From an uncultured Eubacteriales bacterium (lineage in GTDB: Bacteria; Bacillota; Clostridia; Oscillospirales; Oscillospiraceae): a stretch of 22,475 bases of DNA. The notes below the pieces were generated by a model. It did no database searches. It saw nothing but the letters and a program-made list of their open reading frames with translations, and was not told the DNA's origin. The DNA is taken from positions 1 through 22,475 of the forward strand of contig USAT01000024.1 in assembly GCA_900552725.1 (NCBI GenBank), read 5' to 3'. Made by a program: the position numbers and the translations under genes. Below, piece after piece: positions 1-6,578 of the stretch. Position 1 is the first letter of the stretch, and each line of letters begins with the position of its first letter.

Positions 1-1977
1 CGGCTTCACGCCCCGGATTTCGGCAATGCTGCGCTTAAATTTCTTCCCGGCGGCGTCGGAGAGTTCGGCGGTCTTCTGTGTGAGGGCTTCGTCTTCTTCC
101 ATGAGACTGTCTTTCTGCCCGATTTGCTCGCCGAGGACATTGATACGCTCGCGGGTCGCGGCGATCTTGCGGCGCTGCTCCGTAGCGTTGGCCTTTGCAA
201 GCTCCTCCATGCGGCCGTAAATATCCAGCCCGAGAAGGGCGCTCAAGACCTCCATGCGGCGGTCGCTGTCTGCCTCCAGAAACAGGCCGTAGGCGTCCTG
301 GCGGATAAGGGCGATGGAGCAGAATGTGTTGCAGTCCATCCCGAGCAGGCCGATGATCTTCTTCTGCGTAAGCGGCATGGTCGTATCGCTCGCGTCGTCC
401 CAGGCATCCGTATCTGGGTTGAACCGCTGGAGCGAAAGGGTTCCGCGTCCGCTTTTCGTGCGCGTTCTGATAACGCGGTATTTCTGGCCGCCGAGGGCGA
501 AGGTGAAGGTAATGGCGCCGCTCTTTGTGCCATCGCGCACCCAGCCGCCGACGTCTTCTTTTCGGGTCTGCTCATAAAGGCAGTCGGCAATCGCGTCCAT
601 AAAGAGGCTGCTCTTTCCGACGCCATTCTGGCCGTTGACCATCGCCATGTGTACGGGGTCGAAGTCAAAGGCGGCTTCCGTATAGCTACGGTAGTTCTTT
701 ACTTCGATGGTAAGCGGCGTGAAGGAGCCGGTATGCTTTCCGGCGTCGCGGCCATCGTCGGCCTGCTTGATGATGGGCGCGGCCAGTTCCATAAGCCGGG
801 CTTTATCGGTCTCGGGGATTTCTGCTTTGTCCAGCCAACGGGAAAGGCATTCGACCGGGCCGTCTGTTTCGTTGATGGGCTCCTTCGCGCCCAGCTCCTC
901 GATTTCTTCCGGGAGGATTTCGGCAACGTAAAAAGCGCCGGCCGCAAGAAGCGCCTTCTGATATTCCGCACGGTTAAATGCTTTGTCCTGGTCGCTGTCA
1001 CAGTCGTAGCGTACTCGCACGATTGCGTCCTTGATGGCCTGATACTGATGATTGAGCTCGCCGCTGTGAATGAACGCGGCAACGTCCTCCGGGCCGATGT
1101 GGAGTGTGTAGTGCTTTCTTTCGGGCGTGTTGACGAAGTGCGTCGCAACAGCCGTGCCAGGTAGCCCAACCGGCGAAGTGAAAATATCGTGGTAATAAAA
1201 GCCGTGCTCCGTGCCTTCGTCGTTGAAATTGAGCTGATTGGGAGAGCCGCAGTAATAGGCCGGCGTGTTAGAGACAAGGCGCTGCGGGTGGTGGATGTGG
1301 CCGAAACAGGCCAGGTCTACGCCGGTGGCGTCGATGGTGGCGGGAAGGATTACAACGTCCTGGCCGGCCAGGAATGTGCTGCCGTTATCAGCTTCGGCAC
1401 CGCTGACCGTATAGTGGGCGACCAGAATAGACGGTATCGCCCTGTCGAGCTGCGTTGCCAGCCCCAGCACCACGTCGTTTATGAGCGCGGTCGCGTTTCG
1501 GTTCTCGGTTTCCTTATCAATGCCGGGGCAGAAGGTGCGGAGCCGGCCCTTATCAAAGCCGGGGACGCCCATGATCTGGACGGGGCCTCCGGTGGTCTGC
1601 AACGTCAGCACCTTCGGTGCCGTGATGATATGGAGGTTCCTGGCGTCCTTCGTAAGCTCCGCCAAAAGCTCGAAGGCGCGGGGGTTGTCGTGATTTTCTG
1701 TTCCGAACAGCAGCACTACCGCGCTGCTTGCTTCGCAAAGGGGCCGGATAAAATGCGTCACCGCGTCGTTCACGTCCTCAAGGGCCGTATCAGCCCATAC
1801 GCGAGAGCGGTTAAAAAGATCGCCGGCGATGATTGCGAGGTCGGGCTTCTCTGCCTGGGCGGAGGCTACGATAGCCTCCATACACCGCAAGGTATCAAGT
1901 CTGCGGAGGTTCTGGCCGTCTTTCGTCGGCCCTGTCAGGTCGCCGAGGTGTGTATCGGCGGTGTGTAAAACTTTCAT
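1..1977 (-). CDS. SbcD-SbcC fusion nuclease/ATPase (C-terminus cut by window edge)
   Basis: A single frame runs from ATG at 1977 to the window edge (659 codons) without a stop. The N-terminal part is a calcineurin-like phosphoesterase of SbcD/Mre11 type: D8-T-H10, G52-D53, N95-H96-D97, H188 and G226-H-I-H229 are the metal-binding motifs. Residues from about 417 begin an SbcC/Rad50-type ATPase, with the Walker A motif GQNGVGKS at 449-456 and the Q-loop region ALIRQDAYGLFLE near 556-568. A helical, probably coiled-coil stretch has begun where the window ends; Walker B and signature motifs would lie outside. SbcCD complexes degrade hairpins and DNA ends during replication and recombination; in phages they support genome replication and recombination. 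The two subunits are normally separate genes, so the fusion is unusual. An AAGGAG site precedes the ATG. It is the most distal gene of the early operon seen here. Confidence 0.88.
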   Translation of the reverse strand, partial: MKVLHTADTHLGDLTGPTKDGQNLRRLDTLRCMEAIVASAQAEKPDLAIIAGDLFNRSRVWADTALEDVNDAVTHFIRPLCEASSAVVLLFGTENHDNPRAFELLAELTKDARNLHIITAPKVLTLQTTGGPVQIMGVPGFDKGRLRTFCPGIDKETENRNATALINDVVLGLATQLDRAIPSILVAHYTVSGAEADNGSTFLAGQDVVILPATIDATGVDLACFGHIHHPQRLVSNTPAYYCGSPNQLNFNDEGTEHGFYYHDIFTSPVGLPGTAVATHFVNTPERKHYTLHIGPEDVAAFIHSGELNHQYQAIKDAIVRVRYDCDSDQDKAFNRAEYQKALLAAGAFYVAEILPEEIEELGAKEPINETDGPVECLSRWLDKAEIPETDKARLMELAAPIIKQADDGRDAGKHTGSFTPLTIEVKNYRSYTEAAFDFDPVHMAMVNGQNGVGKSSLFMDAIADCLYEQTRKEDVGGWVRDGTKSGAITFTFALGGQKYRVIRTRTKSGRGTLSLQRFNPDTDAWDDASDTTMPLTQKKIIGLLGMDCNTFCSIALIRQDAYGLFLEADSDRRMEVLSALLGLDIYGRMEELAKANATEQRRKIAATRERINVLGEQIGQKDSLMEEDEALTQKTAELSDAAGKKFKRSIAEIRGVKP

Positions 1978-1992
1978 AGGTTATCTCCTTTT

Positions 1993-2178
1993 TCAGCGCC
2001 AGCGTCTTGCGGGGTATGGGCCGATGTATCGGGAGAGGTTGTAGATGTATGCGCCGCAGCGGACGCATATATCGTTCTTTCCCCAATATCCGAGCTTCTT
2101 CATCCCTCGGACGCTGCCGGTGTAGTGAATAGATGGATGCTGGCCTTTCTGGCCTTCGGTGAGCCTCATGTACCTCAA
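1993..2178 (-). CDS. Small element protein with a CxxC pair
   Basis: A 61-residue reading frame overlaps the stop of the gene before it. The start is uncertain: TTG at 2178 lies 6 nt from a GGAGGA site, whereas ATG at 2169 would give 58 residues but sits 15 nt from that site. The protein is basic and has one CVRC pair followed by GAYIYNLSRYIGPYPARR. Two cysteines alone do not make a zinc site, so it may pair with a partner or dimerise. I do not recognise the family. Its tight overlap upstream and its 15-nt spacing to the SbcD-SbcC start support real translation in the operon. Confidence 0.55.
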   Translation of the reverse strand: MRYMRLTEGQKGQHPSIHYTGSVRGMKKLGYWGKNDICVRCGAYIYNLSRYIGPYPARRWR

Positions 2179-2501
2179 ACAGCTTCCTCCTTTGCAAGCG
2201 CGGCCGCAAGCTCCTGGAGCATCTTGTCGATGGCTTCCGCGTCACAAACGAGTTCACGGGTGCTTGGGACACCTTTGACGCCGTTCCGCCTTGCGTCTAT
2301 CCACATTTCGATGTGTTCGTCGATGTCCCACCCAGCCGCGTATTCCTTGACGTTCTGAATGAAGTCCTTGGAATCTACGCAAATATTGAAATCTTCTCCG
2401 GCCGGGGAAAACTTTGCAAGCTCGATTGTTCCGTCGTTATCCTCACGAACCGTCCATTCAAGGCGCTCGCAGATGTCGGAGAGCTTTTTGTCAAGAGCCA
2501 T
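2175..2501 (-). CDS. Conserved-looking element protein of unknown function (108 aa)
   Basis: The start chosen is ATG at 2501 (MALDKKLSD), which follows the stop of the preceding gene by one base; the longer open frame upstream would overlap that gene and has no such support. The protein is acidic, with no membrane segment. A middle part around VDSKDFIQNVKEYAAGWDID leads into a helical C-terminus with DEHIEMWIDARRNGVKGVPS and a final DAEAIDKMLQELAAAL helix. I have the impression of similar proteins in clostridial and other gut mobile elements, but know of no function. It is translationally coupled to the zinc protein before it and the small CxxC protein after it, so a supporting role in replication or recombination is possible but unproven. 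Confidence 0.7.
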   Translation of the reverse strand: MALDKKLSDICERLEWTVREDNDGTIELAKFSPAGEDFNICVDSKDFIQNVKEYAAGWDIDEHIEMWIDARRNGVKGVPSTRELVCDAEAIDKMLQELAAALAKEEAV

Positions 2502-2502
2502 A

Positions 2503-3555
2503 TCAGCGTCCTCCGCGCTGCGCGGAACGCGCCTTATCCTGGCAGACCTGGCAGAGGGCGCGGCCGTAGATGCGCTTGCTATACGCAACGATGTCGCTTA
2601 CCTTCCAGTTCTTCCCCGGGGGAGAGACGATTTTCCGGTGGCAGTCCGCGCAGATGTCGGCTTCTGTGCTTTGCGGTTCGCCCCAAGCGCCGCTTGCCGC
2701 GCCTTCGTCGCCCCATTCGCCGCCTTCGGGCTCGTCGGGGTCTTCTGCGGGGTCGTACTGGCCGGGCCCTTCGTCGGGATAGGCCGGAATCTGCTCCGCC
2801 TTCTGCGGCTGCTGCGGAGCTTCGAGCGCCTGCCGCTGTGCTGCGGGGAGGGGCGTTTCAAAGAGCATCCCCATAGACTGCAAGTAGTTGGCCGCTACGG
2901 CGTCTTTAATCTCCGGTGCGTCCAGATTGGGGACGACGCGGGCAACGACAAAGGGCTTCTTGAGGTCTTCGTAGGCATACGTCCCGGCGAGGCCAAGGGC
3001 GGCTCTGATTGCTCGCATGAAGGCTTTACTCTCTGCCATCGCTGTGCGGTGCGGGAGGAAGCGCCGGTACTGCTGGCCGTTGGCGCCGTCTTTCATGCCG
3101 GCGGCCTCCAGGGTGCAGTCGATTTCCTTCGTGGCCTGGAGGAGCCGGAAGCCGCCGGACGGCTCCGGCACTCTGATCGTGACCGTCACGGCCACGTCAT
3201 GCACATGGGGGCAATTCCCGCAAGAGCGAGCCTTGCCGGTGGCTCTCGCCATTTCGATGCAACGGTCGCAAACCTCGGTTCGCCCGGGGGTCGTGGAAAC
3301 GATGCTGATGTTGGCTGCGGCGGCCAGCTTCATGCCGCCGACCTTCGTGATCGCGTAGGCGCTGCTGGATTTCTCATAGTAGATGTCCTTGCTCGGGCCG
3401 TTGTTGGAGCTGTTCTGCCGGACGTCGAGCTGCACTTCCGAAACGGTGATACGCTGGAGGTTGCTGGCGACCTGCATGGTCGTGACCGGCACGAGGACGT
3501 TATATTTTTCGCGGTCGTACTTGTTGAGCTGCACGATAGCGTTGGTGGGGTTCAT
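2503..3555 (-). CDS. Zinc-binding phage protein, possible recombination or ssDNA-annealing role
   Basis: This 350-residue protein has a strong GAAGGAGGATAACCTATG start. The N-terminal half resembles the general plan of phage annealing/recombinase proteins, with ITKVGGMKLAAAANI near residues 70-84 and the helix RTAMAESKAFMRAIRAALGL near residues 169-188. It carries two zinc-ribbon-like cysteine sets: CDRC plus CGNC in the first half, and CADC plus CQVC at the extreme C-terminus, separated by a low-complexity Pro/Gln/Glu/Gly linker. Annealing proteins often sit beside a phage nuclease, and here the SbcD-SbcC fusion lies two small genes downstream. The recombination role is an inference from position and plan only; no signature motif of RecT, Erf or Rad52 is certain by eye. 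Confidence 0.7.
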   Translation of the reverse strand: MNPTNAIVQLNKYDREKYNVLVPVTTMQVASNLQRITVSEVQLDVRQNSSNNGPSKDIYYEKSSSAYAITKVGGMKLAAAANISIVSTTPGRTEVCDRCIEMARATGKARSCGNCPHVHDVAVTVTIRVPEPSGGFRLLQATKEIDCTLEAAGMKDGANGQQYRRFLPHRTAMAESKAFMRAIRAALGLAGTYAYEDLKKPFVVARVVPNLDAPEIKDAVAANYLQSMGMLFETPLPAAQRQALEAPQQPQKAEQIPAYPDEGPGQYDPAEDPDEPEGGEWGDEGAASGAWGEPQSTEADICADCHRKIVSPPGKNWKVSDIVAYSKRIYGRALCQVCQDKARSAQRGGR

Positions 3556-3579
3556 AGGTTATCCTCCTTCAAAAAGGTC

Positions 3580-3608
3580 TTGACGCGGGTTGCTGCCCGT
3601 GCTATATT
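3580..3608 (+). promoter_or_regulatory. Candidate sigma-A promoter pointing antisense into the early operon
   Basis: TTGACG (3580-3585) and TATATT (3603-3608) are separated by exactly 17 bp on the plus strand, and the spacer contains the palindrome CGGG-N6-CCCG. All genes here run on the minus strand, so a transcript would be antisense to the XRE-type gene at 3620-4126 and onward. It lies in one of the few real gaps of the operon (3556-3619). It may be fortuitous. Confidence 0.4.
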
Positions 3609-3619
3609 GTGACCATAGG

Positions 3620-4126
3620 TTATTTTCCGAGCGAGCCGCTTCCTGCGCCAACAGGGGCGGCTTTTTCTATGCCTGCGTTCATCCCGACAAGCAGGATGTC
3701 CGAGATTGTTTCCTCCAGCTTCCGGAGGAAGGCGAGCGCATTGCCGAAGTCTTCGCGTTCGCTGTCGTCAATCACTCCATCGAAGGCAATCTCCTCCAAC
3801 TGGTCGGCTACCTCTTGCGCGTCTTCGAGCATCCTGCTCACGCGAAGCGTTGCAAGCGGGAGCGGACGGTCTGTTGCTTTTCGGCCGATGCGCTGCCCTA
3901 CGGGGCACCCGGCGCAATACTTCACCAGAATAGCGGGGTTCTTGTAGCTCTCCGAATAGAGAACAGCATCACCAGGTTCCATCAGAACCTCTCCGCGCTC
4001 ATGGCGTCCGATTGTCTCCTGCGAATATGGTACTTTGGTCGTTGCTGTGCCTCTGCTGGCATATCCGGCCTTCAAACGTGCCTCGCGGAGATAATCGGGC
4101 GCGTTTTTTGTTGCCGTATCTGACAT
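3620..4126 (-). CDS. XRE-like phage transcriptional regulator with CAGCPVGQ motif
   Basis: The 168-residue protein starts at ATG 4126 behind AGGAGG. The N-terminal 50 residues form a helix-turn-helix of XRE type (YLREARLKAGYAS, then YSQETIGRHERGEV as the recognition region). Next comes the motif YCAGCPVGQRIGR, and then two long helices around LEDAQEVADQLEEIAFDGVIDDSERED. Regulators with an N-terminal XRE domain, a YCxxCPIG-like motif and a helical C-terminal domain are common in early regions of Firmicutes prophages. It probably controls early or middle gene expression and does not look like the lysogeny repressor, which lies at 8314-8703. A candidate antisense promoter lies just past its 3' end. 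Confidence 0.75.
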   Translation of the reverse strand: MSDTATKNAPDYLREARLKAGYASRGTATTKVPYSQETIGRHERGEVLMEPGDAVLYSESYKNPAILVKYCAGCPVGQRIGRKATDRPLPLATLRVSRMLEDAQEVADQLEEIAFDGVIDDSEREDFGNALAFLRKLEETISDILLVGMNAGIEKAAPVGAGSGSLGK

Positions 4127-4161
4127 TCTGTGAGCCTCCTTTCCGTGGTATCATTTGTTTG

Positions 4162-5109
4162 TCAGCAAGGGGAATCGCCTCCGGCGGCCTTGCTGATGGC
4201 CTTCAAGACGCAGCGAGCCGCGTACTCAGCATTTCGGGTGAGCTGGCGTTGCCATGCACCGTAGCGAGGCGACCAGCGGAAGCCGTTGGATTTAAGGACG
4301 CTGCGGGTCTCCTCGTCGGGCTTCTCGTCGAAGATGATTTGGAGCCGGTCGGCCTCCAGGTTGCGGACGATCTCGCCGCCGTCGAACTTCTCGTTTTCGG
4401 TGGGCTGGGCCTGCTGCGCCTGCCGCTTGTCTAACTCGGCCAGACGGTCGGCGACGCGCTTGATGTAGCCACGGCGGCTCTGCAGCTCGTAAGCCGGGAA
4501 CGGGCAGCCATAAAGCGCAAGGGGCGTTCCGTCGCCTTTGGCGAATACGCCGGGTCTGGTAAGCCACGCTTTTTCCTTCGGGGTGATGCCGGGGCAGCCA
4601 TCCAGCGTTTTGTTCTTGCGATAGAAGGCATTGGCAGCCTTTGCATCATCCAGAGATTTTTGATAGGCGGCAAGCTGCTCCGTAAGAATCTCCCGGGCGT
4701 GAGGGTCGGCCAAATCAACGGGGCCGGTGCCGACGGATTTGATTTTGCTCAAAATGCCTTTGATCTCGTCGTATTCTTTCCAGAGCGTATCCTCGCGGGC
4801 CATCTGCTTGTTATGCTTCTTCATGTTGTAGCCGCCTGCGCCGGAAATGAACTGGCTGGGGTAGCTGGCCTGATTGCGGTTGTAGGCGTTCGTCCACTCC
4901 GCGAGGCGCCGGGCATAGCGGTCGAGCAGCGCGTCGAGCTTGTCGTGGTAGAACGGGCTGACTTCGGCTTTCTTTGAAGCCACCAATGCGGCGGCTTCGT
5001 CTACTGTGGCGCGGTAGCCATCCGTGGCGCTGCCTGACTTGTAGTCGCTCATGTGTACCATGGAGTGCGCGGTGCGGGCGGTTTCTTCGCTGATTTCGTA
5101 GTAATTCAC
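4162..5109 (-). CDS. Element protein with C-terminal GFRWSP...WQRQLT motif
   Basis: A 315-residue protein starts at GTG 5109, 6 nt after GGAGGA. The N-terminal two thirds are mostly helical and charged, with conserved-looking stretches MNYYEISEETARTAH, DYKSGSATDGYRA and the cluster GCPGITPKEKAWLTRPG. The last 60 residues contain IVRNLEADRLQIIFDEKPDE followed by LKSNGFRWSPRYGAWQRQLT. This motif closes many proteins of Firmicutes phages and conjugative elements, and also occurs within large multi-domain proteins of mobile elements, where it is thought of as a small binding domain. No catalytic site is evident. Its place among replication and recombination genes suggests a DNA-metabolism or anti-host role, which remains an inference. 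Confidence 0.75.
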   Translation of the reverse strand: MNYYEISEETARTAHSMVHMSDYKSGSATDGYRATVDEAAALVASKKAEVSPFYHDKLDALLDRYARRLAEWTNAYNRNQASYPSQFISGAGGYNMKKHNKQMAREDTLWKEYDEIKGILSKIKSVGTGPVDLADPHAREILTEQLAAYQKSLDDAKAANAFYRKNKTLDGCPGITPKEKAWLTRPGVFAKGDGTPLALYGCPFPAYELQSRRGYIKRVADRLAELDKRQAQQAQPTENEKFDGGEIVRNLEADRLQIIFDEKPDEETRSVLKSNGFRWSPRYGAWQRQLTRNAEYAARCVLKAISKAAGGDSPC

Positions 5110-5133
5110 TTGGTATCCTCCTTCGGTTCCGTG

Positions 5134-5517
5134 TTAGACGTAAACGGGGTCTTTACCTCGCTCCGTGTTCTCGCCGGCGAAGCAGTATCCGCAGAACTGC
5201 CAGATGCTATTTTCTCCGGCGTAGGTGATGCGCTTAAAGGTGGCGAAAACAGGACGCCACTTTCCGCTGTTGGGGTCTTCCCGATGGGAATAGGGCTCGC
5301 CGAGCTGGGTGCAATCGCTTCTCATGCAGGCCGGCGGGAGGCAGTTGACGGCGTTATCAACAACGCCCTGGCTCACATAGTCGCCGACCTTGGCCTTGCC
5401 ATAGTCGAAGGTATCTTCCGTGTAGACCTCCTTATTGTCGGCCGGCGCTTCGCCGCAGTCACATCGCTCGCCAGGGTCAAGGGCGCAGCCGCAACGGTCG
5501 CATTTATAATTCCACAT
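5134..5517 (-). CDS. Zinc-ribbon element protein (127 aa)
   Basis: The start is ATG 5517 behind an AAGGAG site; it overlaps the end of the preceding membrane-protein gene by 14 bases. The N-terminus is a compact zinc ribbon, CDRCG...CDCG, within the first 25 residues. More cysteines follow in CLPPACMRSDC, and near the C-terminus there is FCGYCF. The protein thus has at least three cysteine pairs and may bind two metals. It has no membrane segment or signal. The family looks familiar from clostridial mobile elements but I know of no assigned function. The longer open frame upstream reads through the preceding gene and is not supported. Confidence 0.7.
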   Translation of the reverse strand: MWNYKCDRCGCALDPGERCDCGEAPADNKEVYTEDTFDYGKAKVGDYVSQGVVDNAVNCLPPACMRSDCTQLGEPYSHREDPNSGKWRPVFATFKRITYAGENSIWQFCGYCFAGENTERGKDPVYV

Positions 5518-5791
5518 TGTCTTTCTCCTTTCTCCGCCTTCGGCGTTCCGCTTCCTCCACCCAGGCCCGGAGACGGTACCCGAAGTAGACCAGAATGACG
5601 GCCCAGATGGGGACGGTAATTTCTCCGCCGGGAAGCCCGGCGCGAGCTGCTGAAATGTCAATAGCCCAAAGAACGAGCCTGGCGGCCGCAAAAGCCGCAA
5701 GGGCCGTGAGGAACAGCCGGGGGAACTTGCTCCGGCGCTTCCGCCTGCGTCGCTGCGTCTGTGCGCTGACGGTCATTTCTATCGTCTGCAT
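5504..5791 (-). CDS. Small two-span membrane protein with basic ends
   Basis: This 95-residue protein starts at ATG 5791 after GGAGGAG. A highly basic N-terminus (RRRRKRR) is followed by a hydrophobic span (FLTALAAFAAARLVLWAI), a short loop with Pro and Gly, and a second span (ITVPIWAVILVYFGYRL). It ends with a strongly charged tail rich in Arg, Lys and Glu. Both ends are predicted to be cytoplasmic. Nothing identifies a function. It sits between a helix-turn-helix gene and a zinc-ribbon gene in the early operon, with short gaps or overlaps on both sides. Confidence 0.65.
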   Translation of the reverse strand: MQTIEMTVSAQTQRRRRKRRSKFPRLFLTALAAFAAARLVLWAIDISAARAGLPGGEITVPIWAVILVYFGYRLRAWVEEAERRRRRKEKDNVEL

Positions 5792-5803
5792 AGCTGCTCC
5801 TCC

Positions 5804-6040
5804 TCAGGCCGTTTTTGCTGCCCGTGTCTGCCGGGCGGCGGCCTTTGCGGCAACCTCCTGCGTGTAGCAATAACGCTCATGGAAGTAGCTCTTTGCGATG
5901 CGGCCCGGAATGATGCAGTAGCCTCGGTCGCTCAATTCGCGGTTAAGGTCTGCGATAATCTTGTAGCTTTTACTCCGTGAGAGGCCGGTAATTGTCATAA
6001 CGTCCTCCACAAAGTAGAAGATGTCCTTGACAGTTTTCAT
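5804..6040 (-). CDS. Small helix-turn-helix protein, excisionase or regulator-like
   Basis: The start ATG 6040 overlaps the stop of the preceding gene (ATGA), indicating coupled translation; upstream codons in the frame are not used. In 78 residues the core VEDVMTITGLSRSKSYKIIA is a winged-helix or MerR-like helix-turn-helix of the type seen in phage excisionases and small DNA-binding proteins. It is followed by LNRELSDRGYCIIPGRI and YFHERYC. It could be the recombination directionality factor for the integrase at 10560-11612 or a transcription regulator; the sequence alone does not decide. Position in the early operon fits both. Confidence 0.7.
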   Translation of the reverse strand: MKTVKDIFYFVEDVMTITGLSRSKSYKIIADLNRELSDRGYCIIPGRIAKSYFHERYCYTQEVAAKAAARQTRAAKTA

Positions 6041-6258
6041 CTGACCGCCCCCGCTTCCGTCTGCGGATACGTCGCCATGAAGCGGCGAACAGTGGGGATA
6101 AGCTGATGGCCGGCGCATCTGCCGGTAGTGGTCTCAACGAGGGTGGTGTACTTGACGCCGGCCTTCTCGGCGAGCTCCTTGACGGTCATGCCCGTCTGGG
6201 CGGTAAAGACGCGGACTTCAATGCCAAACTCGGTCTTTGCCTTCCGTGGTGCGCTCAT
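6037..6258 (-). CDS. Small XRE-like DNA-binding protein
   Basis: A 73-residue protein starting at ATG 6258 with AAGGAGG upstream. Residues 15-45 (RVFTAQTGMTVKELAEKAGVKYTTLVETT, split here into its helices) read as a helix-turn-helix: the segment MTVKELAEKAGVKYTTLVE has the expected Ala, Gly and hydrophobic positions. It could be a Cro-type regulator, but it is not the first gene after the early promoter, as Cro usually is. It overlaps the next helix-turn-helix gene by four bases, so the two are probably made together. Confidence 0.65.
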   Translation of the reverse strand: MSAPRKAKTEFGIEVRVFTAQTGMTVKELAEKAGVKYTTLVETTTGRCAGHQLIPTVRRFMATYPQTEAGAVR

Positions 6259-6280
6259 TTGGTTTTCCTCCTTACCTTAT

Positions 6281-6541
6281 TTATTTGGCTTGTAAATACG
6301 ATGAATAGATGGTAGAATGAGATAAATCAGAGGCGTTTCCGGCTCGCGGTCTCTTTCGTGACTGCCTGCGGAGTGAAGCCTCCAGGCGGTTCCCGACGCT
6401 CACGAGAACGCCTGCGGCCGTGATGGCCGCGACCATGATAACGAAGCCGCCGGGCATATCAGCCAGGCCGTCGGCCAGCAGCGCCGTCCCAAAAATGAGG
6501 ATGAGCGCCAGGCCGTAGATTGCATCGAGAAGTTTCTTCAT
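6281..6541 (-). CDS. Small membrane protein (86 aa)
   Basis: The start is ATG 6541 (MKKLLDAIYG), supported by AAGGAGA ten bases upstream. Upstream residues in the same open frame are antisense shadow of the PAPS-reductase-like gene and are not included. There are two hydrophobic spans, AIYGLALILIFGTALLA and GGFVIMVAAITAAGVLV, followed by a basic tail (RRQSRKRPRAG). No family is recognised. In phages such proteins can be holin-like, superinfection-exclusion or anchoring proteins; an early-operon position argues against a holin. Confidence 0.6.
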   Translation of the reverse strand: MKKLLDAIYGLALILIFGTALLADGLADMPGGFVIMVAAITAAGVLVSVGNRLEASLRRQSRKRPRAGNASDLSHSTIYSSYLQAK

Positions 6542-6578
6542 TGTTCTGTCTCCTTGTGAATAGGTGCGGCCTGCAGGG

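Noticed and set aside
124..1968. Plus-strand open frames opposite the SbcD-SbcC gene
   Set aside because: They are the exact codon-aligned antisense of the minus-strand gene, which carries all catalytic motifs.
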